Below, piece after piece: positions 32,314-39,340 of a DNA stretch of 44,176 nt (positions are counted from its first letter, which is position 1; each line of letters opens with the position of its first letter). The stretch is from Candidatus Omnitrophota bacterium. GTDB taxonomy: Bacteria > Omnitrophota > Gorgyraeia > Duberdicusellales > 4484-171. The stretch covers positions 1 through 44,176 of the forward strand of contig JAHKAJ010000019.1 in assembly GCA_018826075.1 (NCBI GenBank), written 5' to 3'. The notes under the pieces are model-generated. The model did no database searches. It was given only the letters and a program-made list of their open reading frames with translations, and was not told the DNA's origin. The position numbers and the translations under genes are program-made.

Positions 32314-34971
32314 ATGATATTATTGGGATTTTTGTTAGGCATTATTTACTGGTTTTTTTCTGCCCTGGCTGACAGCTTTATTCTAGGCAGGATGGGTTTC
32401 ATCCGGAATATTTTTACTCCTGGGCCGGGAGAGCTGATCAACCGGCTCTCAGGGGCTTTTTTGTTTATGGCCATGGGTTGGTATTTTCGTCGGGACTTAA
32501 TAAAGCGAAAAACTACCGATAAAGAACTGGATAGCCAATATGGTTTGTCACCCCTGATGCTGAATCAGCTGGGGTCTTTGGCTTTTGTTTTTGACCGGAC
32601 CGGAAAGATCTTAAGGTTTAATTCCAGCTGTGAAAAACTTACCGGTTATTCATTTTCTCAGGTAAGAGGTAAATATTTTTGGAAATTGTTTCTTGAACCC
32701 AGCAAGGCTAAAGTAATGCGGGAAAGGCTGGCTTTTATCGGTCAGCAGGATTTCATCAAAGAACATGAAACTGTTTGGCTGATTAAAGGGGGTAAGCGCC
32801 TTCTTGTAAAGTGGTCTAATAAGGTGATCCTTGATCAAGGATCAAATCCAAAATATATTGTAAGCGTCGGTACTGACATCAGTGAATATCAGGTAAAACA
32901 GAGCCTTTTTAAAGGTTTTAACCGTCAGTATCAAGGTTTGGTTGATAGCATTGGTATTGGAATCTCGATCGTCTCCGGAGATCTGACAGTGGTTTATAAA
33001 AACCGCCAGTTTAAAGAGTGGTTTCCCAAGGAAAGCGCTTCTGAACGGTCGGTCTGCCATGATTTGGTCAGTAATTTTTCTTCCAAGGCTTGCGGGCTTT
33101 GCCCGGCCTGTAAAACTTTCCTTGACGGCTTAAGCCACGAAACTATGGTTGAAGTTAATACTTTAGGTAGCAAAGCCGCTTATAAAGTGGTTTCTTTTCC
33201 GGTTATCGACGAGAAGGGTAAAGTTGTGAATGCAATTGAAACGGTCCAGGATTTTACCAAAATAAACCAGCAAGAGGAGGAGATAAGGCATAGCTATCTT
33301 GCTCAGGCGGTGATCAACTCGTTGTTACGTTTTTCCTTGGAAAACATCAGCTTAGAAGGATTTTTAAAATGTGCTCTTAGCATTATTTTATCTACGCCCT
33401 GGCTTTCGGCCAAATCCAAGGCTATAGTCTATCTGGTGGGTGAGGAACCGGAAACATTGGCTTTGAAAACTCATATTAATCTTTCCGAGGAGGAAAGCCG
33501 CGGTTTGGAAAAGATTTCTTTTGGTGAAAATCTTTGTGGAGAAGCAGCTCGATCAGCCCGGCCGCAATTTTCTCAAAATGAAAAAGCCTACAGGCATTAT
33601 TACCTGCCGATTCTTTATTCAGGGGTTGTTTTAGGAGTAATGGATATCTATCTGGATCAGGGCCATATTTACCATAAGCAGGAAGAAGAATATCTTGCTG
33701 CGGTTGCCAATACTTTAGCCGGAGTTATCTGGCGTAAAAGCAATGAAGACCGCTTTCAAAAAATAAACAGTTGTTTTGTGAATTTAGGAGTCGACCCTTT
33801 AACCAATATCCAAAGCTTTGTTTCTTTAAGCGGAGAGATCTTGGAGGCTTCGGCTATGTTTTATCAGCGGCTGGACCTTAAAACCAATGTTTTAGAACTA
33901 GTTAGTCAATATTTAAAGCCGGCCAGTCAGGTTCCTGAATTAAGGATTTATGAAGATTTTTGTAAGCAGGCTATTAAAGATAACTCTGAAGTCGTAGTCA
34001 GGGATATATCAGGAATTTTAGAAGAAGCTAAAGGTTCTTTGGGCCCAGTGGATAAATTCAAGACTTTTATCGGTCAGACCGTGAAGGCTGCCAGCGGGCA
34101 CAAAGGGTTTTTGACTGGTTTTTATAAACATAATTTCAGGCTTAAAAATGACGATCGGGAATTTTTAGGGATCATTGCTTCGGCGATCAGCGTAGAAGAG
34201 GAGCGGATTAATACCAAGCGCAGCCTGGATATTGCCTACCAGGAGTTAAAGAAGGCCCAGCAGGAGCTGGTGCAGACTGAGAAATTATCGGCTTTGGGCC
34301 GTTTTTCTTCAGGCATGGCTCATGAAGTTAAGAATCCTCTGGGCATTGTTTTGGGGGGTATTGAGTTTTTAGAAAAGAAATTGGAGAAATCTGATAAGGA
34401 TATAAAACTGGCTATAAAAAAGATCAAAGAATCGACCCTGCGGGCTGATGGCGTGGTAAGAAACTTGCTTAAATTTGCCATGCCCTCGGAAATAAAAACC
34501 GAAAAAGTCAATCCGAAAACTTTGATCAATGATACTTTATCTTTAATTCGCTACCGGGTTTCCTTGGTGAATATTAAAATAGTTACCGAGTTTCTTAAAG
34601 AAGATATCTATATTTCCGGAGATAAAAACCAGCTTCAGCAGGTTTTGTTTAATCTGATCACCAATGCGGTTGAGGCTGTTCCTCAAGGGGGTCTGGTCAG
34701 AACTATAATTAGACAATCGCCAGCCGGCGAATTTTTGGCTGAAGCTGCCTGTCTTATTGAAATAATCGATAACGGCCCGGGGATAGCCAAGGAGGACTTA
34801 GCTAAGCTTTTTGAGCCTTTTTTTACTACCAAACGTGACAAGAAAGGTACCGGCTTAGGATTGTCGATTTCTAAGATAATCATTGAGAATCATAAAGGGA
34901 TGCTGACCGTAGACAGCAGTCCGGAACAAGGAACCGTAGCCAGGATCATCCTGCCGCTGATTGAGAGTTGA
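32314..34971 (+). CDS. Membrane sensor histidine kinase with two PAS and GAF-like domains
   Basis: Sensor kinase of a two-component system, 885 residues. Two hydrophobic helices occupy the first 50 residues (ILLGFLLGIIYWFFSALAD, SGAFLFMAMGWYF). A PAS domain follows (about 85-195, FDRTGKILRFNSSCEKLTGY), then a second PAS with CHDLVSNFSSKACGLCPACK, then GAF-like regions (about 330-490 and 500-635). A coiled coil leads to HisKA with the phosphoacceptor His670 in MAHEVKNPLG, and HATPase_c with NQLQQVLFNLITNAVEAV, IIDNGPGIAKEDL, FEPFFTTK and GTGLGLSISK. Start ATG 32314 is supported by the ribosome site; the TTG codons before it are not needed. The signal is unknown. The response regulator begins 91 bases later. 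Confidence 0.92.
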   Translation: MILLGFLLGIIYWFFSALADSFILGRMGFIRNIFTPGPGELINRLSGAFLFMAMGWYFRRDLIKRKTTDKELDSQYGLSPLMLNQLGSLAFVFDRTGKILRFNSSCEKLTGYSFSQVRGKYFWKLFLEPSKAKVMRERLAFIGQQDFIKEHETVWLIKGGKRLLVKWSNKVILDQGSNPKYIVSVGTDISEYQVKQSLFKGFNRQYQGLVDSIGIGISIVSGDLTVVYKNRQFKEWFPKESASERSVCHDLVSNFSSKACGLCPACKTFLDGLSHETMVEVNTLGSKAAYKVVSFPVIDEKGKVVNAIETVQDFTKINQQEEEIRHSYLAQAVINSLLRFSLENISLEGFLKCALSIILSTPWLSAKSKAIVYLVGEEPETLALKTHINLSEEESRGLEKISFGENLCGEAARSARPQFSQNEKAYRHYYLPILYSGVVLGVMDIYLDQGHIYHKQEEEYLAAVANTLAGVIWRKSNEDRFQKINSCFVNLGVDPLTNIQSFVSLSGEILEASAMFYQRLDLKTNVLELVSQYLKPASQVPELRIYEDFCKQAIKDNSEVVVRDISGILEEAKGSLGPVDKFKTFIGQTVKAASGHKGFLTGFYKHNFRLKNDDREFLGIIASAISVEEERINTKRSLDIAYQELKKAQQELVQTEKLSALGRFSSGMAHEVKNPLGIVLGGIEFLEKKLEKSDKDIKLAIKKIKESTLRADGVVRNLLKFAMPSEIKTEKVNPKTLINDTLSLIRYRVSLVNIKIVTEFLKEDIYISGDKNQLQQVLFNLITNAVEAVPQGGLVRTIIRQSPAGEFLAEAACLIEIIDNGPGIAKEDLAKLFEPFFTTKRDKKGTGLGLSISKIIIENHKGMLTVDSSPEQGTVARIILPLIES

Positions 34972-34995
34972 CATCTGAGAATTACGGTGTATTAT
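34968..34995 (+). promoter_or_regulatory. Predicted promoter of the response regulator gene
   Basis: TTGACA at 34968-34973 overlaps the kinase TGA stop; 16 bp; TATTAT at 34990-34995. It would place about 60 nt of leader, including the hairpin at 35014, before the response regulator ATG. This suggests the regulator can be expressed independently of the kinase. Confidence 0.55.
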
Positions 34996-35013
34996 TTTTA
35001 TAGAGGAAGAAGT

Positions 35014-35033
35014 ATCCCGATAGTAATCGGGAT
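35014..35033 (+). repeat. Hairpin ATCCCGAT/ATCGGGAT in the response regulator leader
   Basis: Perfect 8-bp inverted repeat, ATCCCGAT at 35014-35021 and ATCGGGAT at 35026-35033, around AGTA. It lies in the 5' leader of the response regulator gene. The following bases TTCGCTAAATAGC are not a T-run, so terminator function is unlikely. It may be another REP-like element, a regulatory hairpin or an operator. Confidence 0.6.
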
Positions 35034-35062
35034 TTCGCTAAATAGCTAAATTAAGGTGCTCA

Positions 35063-35440
35063 ATGAAGAAGATACTAATTATTGATGATGAAGAAGATTT
35101 AGCTTTTTTTGTTAAAGCTAACTTAGAGCTGGCCGGAGATTACCAGGTCAGTACGGCTACCAGCGGTAAAGAAGGCATAAAATTAGCCGCCCGTTTTAGG
35201 CCGGATATAATTCTTCTGGATATTATGATGCCGGCAATGGATGGTTATGAGACTTTGCATAAACTTAAGTCTGAAGAAAAAACTCTGGCTATTCCGGTAA
35301 TAATGCTTACGGCTAAAGCCGATGAAGATTCCAAGATGAAAGCTGCTACCCTATATAATGAAGATTACCTCGTTAAACCTGTCCAGATAGATGTTCTCAA
35401 TGCTAAGATTCAGGAAGTCCTCACACGCAGAAATTCTTAA
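35063..35440 (+). CDS. Single-domain response regulator (CheY-like receiver)
   Basis: Receiver-only response regulator, 125 residues. The phosphoacceptor is Asp53 in DIILLDIMMPAMDG, the acidic pocket is IDDEED (Asp8-Asp9), and the conserved Lys is in YLVKPVQ near the C-terminus. There is no DNA-binding output domain, so it probably acts by protein contact or phosphorelay. It follows the kinase, its likely partner. The ligase gene that follows overlaps its last 50 bp. Confidence 0.93.
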   Translation: MKKILIIDDEEDLAFFVKANLELAGDYQVSTATSGKEGIKLAARFRPDIILLDIMMPAMDGYETLHKLKSEEKTLAIPVIMLTAKADEDSKMKAATLYNEDYLVKPVQIDVLNAKIQEVLTRRNS

Positions 35441-36992
35441 TTTAAACCAGCTTCTCGACCGGGCTGCGGCTGATTTTTCCCAAAAGACAGCTTTGGTGTT
35501 CGGGGCCAGAAGAATTACTTATCGACAGTTGGGTGAGTCAGTAGAAAAATTAGCCAGTTCTTTGTATAATCTGGGAGTAAGGAAATCGGATAAAGTCGCC
35601 CTTTGGCTGCCGAATTGTCCTGAGTTTGTTTTTTCTTTTTTCGCTGTTTTGCGGCTGGGAGCGGTAGTAGTGCCGATCAATACGATGTTTAAACGGGAAG
35701 AGGCCTGTTTTATCGTCGAGGATTCCCAGGCCAAAATCCTGATCTGTTCGATCGATAAAGCCAAAGACAGCGAAAATATCTTAGCCCGGGTAGAAACTTT
35801 GTTTAATTTGATTTCTTTGCCGGCTCCGGCTCAAAACAAGCTGGTGCTTAGTTTTCATGATTTGCTCAGGCATCCTAAGGGTTATTTTTTAGACAGTCCT
35901 TTAGCCGGAGATGATTTAGCCCAGATAGTCTATACTTCCGGGACAACCGGCCGGCCCAAGGGAGCTTGCCTGACTCATAAGAATTTGATTTCCAATATCC
36001 AGGATTGCGCTAAGATCATAAAGTTTAACCAACGGGATTCGCTGATCTGCATTTTACCGTTGTTTCATTCTTTCGCCTTGACTGTTTGCATGCTGCTTCC
36101 TATATATAAGGGGGGTAGGATTGTAATCATGCGTGCAGTCAGGCCGTTCAAGAGAGTTATTCGGGCGATTTTCCGCCAAAGGGTTACTATTTTTATCGGC
36201 GTACCTTCAATCTACAGCATTTTAAGTGGTATAAAAATGACGGCTTTTCAAAGGCTGGCTAATTTTTTTATTAACCCGATACGTTTATGTATATCAGGTG
36301 CTGCTGCTCTTCCGGTTAAAGTCTCCCAAGATTTCGAGAAGAAATTCCGGCGGCCCCTGCTTCAAGGGTATGGTTTAACTGAGGCTTCTCCGGTAGTTTC
36401 CTTAAACCCTTTAGGCGGTAGGCATATTTTTGATTCAATCGGCTTAGCTCTCCCTTCGATTAAGGTCAAGGTGGTCGGAAAACAAGGCCAGGAACTTCCT
36501 TGTGGTGAAGTCGGTGAGATTTTAGTTAAAGGCCCTAATGTGATGAAGGGTTATTATAATTTGGAAGAAGAAACCAAGAAAACTTTAAAAGACGGCTGGC
36601 TTTATACCGGCGATTTGGCTAAGATCGATCCGCAGGGGTTTATTTATATTATCGGCCGGATCAAAGAGATGATCAATGTGCGTGGTTTCAATGTCTACCC
36701 CCGAGAAATCGAAGACCTGCTTTATCAGTATCCGGGAGTCAAGGAAGCAGCAGTGGTGGGAATTCCTCACCGCCACCGGGGAGAAGTGCCGGTGGCTTTT
36801 GTGGTTTCTGAAAGAGAGCTGAAACAGAAAGAAGTCATAGATTATCTGCGGATCAATCTGGCCAGTTATAAAGTGCCGCTTAAGATTTTTTTTAAGCTCG
36901 AGCTTCCTAAGAATGCTACTGGCAAGATTTTAAAAGCCGAGCTACAGGATGAAGTAAAAGGAACTTTTCAAAACCATGAACAAAGCTTTTGA
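35391..36992 (+). CDS. AMP-dependent acyl-CoA synthetase/ligase
   Basis: Activates a carboxylic acid to an acyl-AMP and then an acyl-CoA. 533 residues in total from the ATG at 35391, which overlaps the response regulator; ATG 35400 is equally likely and the homologous region only begins near LNLNQLLDRAAADF. The ATP/AMP motif is YTSGTTGRPKGACLTHKNL, then GYGLTEASPVV, YTGDLAKIDPQGFIYIIGR, MINVRGFNVYPREIE and the C-terminal ATGKILKAEL with the catalytic Lys. The pattern is that of long-chain fatty acid or related CoA ligases; the substrate is unknown. Confidence 0.9.
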   Translation: MFSMLRFRKSSHAEILNLNQLLDRAAADFSQKTALVFGARRITYRQLGESVEKLASSLYNLGVRKSDKVALWLPNCPEFVFSFFAVLRLGAVVVPINTMFKREEACFIVEDSQAKILICSIDKAKDSENILARVETLFNLISLPAPAQNKLVLSFHDLLRHPKGYFLDSPLAGDDLAQIVYTSGTTGRPKGACLTHKNLISNIQDCAKIIKFNQRDSLICILPLFHSFALTVCMLLPIYKGGRIVIMRAVRPFKRVIRAIFRQRVTIFIGVPSIYSILSGIKMTAFQRLANFFINPIRLCISGAAALPVKVSQDFEKKFRRPLLQGYGLTEASPVVSLNPLGGRHIFDSIGLALPSIKVKVVGKQGQELPCGEVGEILVKGPNVMKGYYNLEEETKKTLKDGWLYTGDLAKIDPQGFIYIIGRIKEMINVRGFNVYPREIEDLLYQYPGVKEAAVVGIPHRHRGEVPVAFVVSERELKQKEVIDYLRINLASYKVPLKIFFKLELPKNATGKILKAELQDEVKGTFQNHEQSF

Positions 36993-37629
36993 TATTGTTT
37001 TTAATGATGAATATCTGTTGGTGGTAAATAAGATCGCTAAGATTTTAGTCCAGCCTTCGCCTAAGGGTGAAAAAATTACCCTAACTACTCTTATTGAGAA
37101 AGAGCTGGGGGCAAAAGTTTTTCCCTGCCACCGCCTGGACCGCGAGACCAGCGGTTTGATCATCTACGCTAAAACCAGCCAGATCCAGAACCAGATTATG
37201 GACCAGTTTCGGGCCGGCCAGGTTAAGAAAAAATACTTAGGCTTAGTCAGGGGAAATTTAAGGCCCAAAAGCGGAGCCTGGGAGGATAGCATAATCGATA
37301 AGGAAGGCCGGCGTTTTGGCGAAAAGCCTAAACCAGCCAGAACCAACTATTGGACAATCAGGGAGTTTCTTAATTTCAGCGTTTTAGAACTTGAGCCTTT
37401 GACCGGAAGGACTAACCAGTTGCGAATTCAGCTGGCCAAAGCCGGCCATCCGATCTTAGGCGAAAGAAAATACGCTTTTGGCAAGGACTTCGAAGTAAGA
37501 TTTAAGCGCCTGGCCTTACATGCTTTTCATCTAAGTTTTATTCATCCAGTCAGCCGGGAAAAAGTAAATTTAAGGATTGCCTTAGCCAAAGATATCAAGG
37601 AGTTTTTGGATAAAAGAAGTAGTATCTAA
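36976..37629 (+). CDS. RluA-family pseudouridine synthase
   Basis: Modifies uridine in rRNA or tRNA. 217 residues with the catalytic Asp55 in CHRLDRETSGLIIYAKT, preceded by the substrate-binding strands, and LEPLTGRTNQLRIQLAKAGHP and LHAFHLSFIHP later. The S4 RNA-binding domain is absent, so it is a short RluA-type enzyme. Which site (23S or tRNA) cannot be told. It starts inside the last codons of the ligase gene (17-bp overlap). Confidence 0.92.
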   Translation: MNKAFDIVFNDEYLLVVNKIAKILVQPSPKGEKITLTTLIEKELGAKVFPCHRLDRETSGLIIYAKTSQIQNQIMDQFRAGQVKKKYLGLVRGNLRPKSGAWEDSIIDKEGRRFGEKPKPARTNYWTIREFLNFSVLELEPLTGRTNQLRIQLAKAGHPILGERKYAFGKDFEVRFKRLALHAFHLSFIHPVSREKVNLRIALAKDIKEFLDKRSSI

Positions 37630-37639
37630 AAGTTAGCTG

Positions 37640-37648
37640 TGCTATAAT
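37640..37648 (+). promoter_or_regulatory. Predicted extended -10 promoter of pseudopilin 2
   Basis: TGCTATAAT at 37640-37648, an extended -10 box; I see no good -35 hexamer at 16-18 bp. A ribosome site AGGAGAGG at 37657-37664 follows, seven bases before the ATG at 37672. Confidence 0.5.
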
Positions 37649-37671
37649 AAAAAAGCAGGAGAGGATTTATG

Positions 37672-38304
37672 ATGAAAAAATCATTTACATTAATCGAACT
37701 CATCGTGGTCATTGCTATAATTGCAATTCTTGCTGCAATTATTGCTCCTAATGCTTTCCGGGCTATTGAAAAAGCTAAAATTGTCAAAACCGCCTCGGAT
37801 TTGAAAACCATTAAGGCGGCTATACTGATTTACCGTACCGATACCGGGGCCTGGCCTTGTCCAGGGGTTCCTGGAGATTGTAGCGCAAATTACATTGAAG
37901 ACAGTAACCACTGTTTATTAACTAACCCTGGCATAGCTGGCTGGGACGGGCCTTATTTAGAAAGCATACCTACAAGTTCTTTAGCCAAAGCACCAGCGAT
38001 ACCAAGCTGCGGGAAGTACGGCATTTATTTTTCAGCCTGGGCAAAATGCTGTGCTACCGGCTCTTGCCCAAATTATTCGCGTTTTGATTTTAGCGGCGAT
38101 GGTGATTGCAGGAATAATCTTAGCGATTGTGATACGGTTGAGGGGGTTAGCGTTTCAGTTTATGGATTTCCTAGTGAAAAAATAATTTTAGCTGTAGATG
38201 CTGTTTTTGACGGGGTGGGGTTAAATGATTATAAAGGAATAATGAATGTTGTTTGGCCCGGCTGTACTATCGTTGCTTTATACGTCGGTGAACCTCAACC
38301 CTAG
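37672..38304 (+). CDS. Type II/IV pseudopilin, paralogue 2
   Basis: Secreted pilin-like protein, 210 residues from this ATG (the ATG three bases earlier is also usable). The prepilin signal is KKS before FTLIELIVVIAIIAILAAII, again with Ser where Gly is usual. The first 46 residues match the pseudopilin at 28718-29302 with a few conservative changes. The remainder differs: WDGPYLESIPTSSLAKA is kept, but the Ca-site-like DPWQSAYVY is missing and there are Cys residues (CPGVPGDCS, CGKYG, CCATGSC, DCRNN, DCDTV). It is followed by the inverted-repeat element at 38327. Function: minor or major pseudopilin of an unknown secretion or pilus machine. Confidence 0.88.
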   Translation: MKKSFTLIELIVVIAIIAILAAIIAPNAFRAIEKAKIVKTASDLKTIKAAILIYRTDTGAWPCPGVPGDCSANYIEDSNHCLLTNPGIAGWDGPYLESIPTSSLAKAPAIPSCGKYGIYFSAWAKCCATGSCPNYSRFDFSGDGDCRNNLSDCDTVEGVSVSVYGFPSEKIILAVDAVFDGVGLNDYKGIMNVVWPGCTIVALYVGEPQP

Positions 38305-38326
38305 AAGATAACAGAAAAGGTTTATT

Positions 38327-38507
38327 AATTGGGGACAGGTCCCACTTTATAAACCCAATGTTATCAATGTTTTTTTAGCCATTTTCCAGATTTTCTAAAA
38401 TCCGCTCTCTTTATCTTAACTAATTTCAGCATTTTTGGTTTTTAAAAAAGTGAGCAAATAGTGCTTTATTTTATTGGGCCTATTTAAGTGGGACCTGTCC
38501 CTAAATT
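38327..38507 (+). mobile_element. Small inverted-repeat element (MITE-like, GGGACAGGTCCC ends)
   Basis: Both ends carry GGGACAGGTCCCACTT (38332-38347) and its exact reverse complement (38486-38501); with gaps the inverted repeat extends about 33 bp, to AATT outside and CCCAAT (38354-38359, partner ATTGGG 38473-38478) inside. The A/T-rich centre has no open reading frame. The terminal block resembles that of the element at 25488, so they look like members of one family. It fills most of the 221-bp gap between the pseudopilin and thioesterase genes; the rest holds the thioesterase promoter. Confidence 0.78.
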
Positions 38508-38508
38508 G

Positions 38509-38517
38509 TGGTATAAT
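38509..38517 (+). promoter_or_regulatory. Predicted extended -10 promoter of the thioesterase gene
   Basis: TGGTATAAT at 38509-38517, immediately outside the inverted-repeat element. No clear -35 box. The ATG at 38526 begins eight bases downstream with no ribosome site, so the transcript would be leaderless. The arrival of the element may have replaced the original upstream region. Confidence 0.55.
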
Positions 38518-38525
38518 TGTTGTCG

Positions 38526-38909
38526 ATGCATGAGCTAAACAAGAAAATCTATTATCATGATACTGATTGCGGTGGGGTGGTTTATTATGCTAATTACCTG
38601 AAGTATTTTGAGGAAGCTAGAACCGAGTTTTTGCTGGCCAAAGGCATTGATACCGCTAAGCTAGCTAAAGCTAATACTTGGTTTGTAGTGGCTAGTGTAG
38701 AGATAAGTTACAAAGCCCCGGCTCATTACGCCGATAGTTTAGTTATTTTTTCTGAAATCATTAAGAAGAAAAACGTATCCTTAGAGTTTAAGCAGGAGAT
38801 CAAAAGGGAGGGTAAACTGTTGGTTTCGGCAGTAACGAAATTAGTTTGTGTAGATAGTGATTTTAAGCCCAAAGGTATACCTGAAGAAGTAGCCGGAGTT
38901 TTAAACTAA
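38526..38909 (+). CDS. Acyl-CoA thioesterase, YbgC/FadM family (hotdog fold)
   Basis: Hydrolyses acyl-CoA or acyl-ACP thioesters. 127 residues with the family motif YYHDTDCGGVVYYANYLKYF, where the Asp of HDTD is catalytic, and FEEARTEFL. The ATG at 38526 gives the usual short N-terminus (MHELNKKIYYHDTD); upstream TTG codons at 38517 are not supported. It overlaps the DUF192 gene by one base (TAATG). Confidence 0.92.
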   Translation: MHELNKKIYYHDTDCGGVVYYANYLKYFEEARTEFLLAKGIDTAKLAKANTWFVVASVEISYKAPAHYADSLVIFSEIIKKKNVSLEFKQEIKREGKLLVSAVTKLVCVDSDFKPKGIPEEVAGVLN

Positions 38910-39283
38910 TGTTTTATTCGATTATCAGCAAGAACAAGGGTAGCTTTATAAGTAGTAAAGTCAGGATAGCTTCTAACTTTTGGCTGCGTTTTAAAGGTTT
39001 GATGTTTGATAGGACAATCGATGAGAAGGCAGCTATGGTTTTTTATAATGCCCCGGCAATCCATACTTCGTTTATGAGGTTTTCGATTGATATTGTATTT
39101 TTGGATAAAAACAATAAAGTAATTAAGATTTGCCAAGCGGTTAAGCCCTGGAAGATAGTGTTTTGCCGGCATTCGGCTCTGGCCATAGAACTTCCTGCCC
39201 ATCGCGCCAAAGAACGCTCTCTGGAGCTAGGCGATACCCTGCAAATAACTGTTTCTGAATCGCCTAAAAATAAGCGTATTTAG
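38909..39283 (+). CDS. DUF192 family protein
   Basis: Small conserved protein of unknown function, 124 residues. The DUF192 pattern is visible: RFKGLMFDRTIDEKAAMVF, then IHTSFMRFSIDIVFLDKNNK and later ALAIELPAHRAKE. No signal peptide is visible, so it may be cytoplasmic, unlike many exported members. The stop is within a weak stem-loop at 39262-39285. Confidence 0.88.
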   Translation: MFYSIISKNKGSFISSKVRIASNFWLRFKGLMFDRTIDEKAAMVFYNAPAIHTSFMRFSIDIVFLDKNNKVIKICQAVKPWKIVFCRHSALAIELPAHRAKERSLELGDTLQITVSESPKNKRI

Positions 39284-39285
39284 GC
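39262..39285 (+). terminator. Weak possible terminator after the DUF192 gene
   Basis: GCCTAAA at 39262-39268 and TTTAGGC at 39279-39285 form a 7-bp stem with a 10-nt loop over the stop codon. The following TCATTTCTA is only moderately T-rich, so termination is uncertain. Confidence 0.3.
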
Positions 39286-39301
39286 TCATTTCTAAATTGT
39301 A

Positions 39302-39330
39302 TTGACTCCCATTAGGTTTTAGTTTATCAT
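39302..39330 (+). promoter_or_regulatory. Predicted promoter of the arg operon
   Basis: TTGACT at 39302-39307, 17 bp, TATCAT at 39325-39330. Ten bases separate the -10 box from the argC ATG at 39341, giving a predicted leader of three to five bases and no strong Shine-Dalgarno. I see no ARG-box-like palindrome overlapping the promoter. Confidence 0.65.
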
Positions 39331-39340
39331 AGGCTTTACT

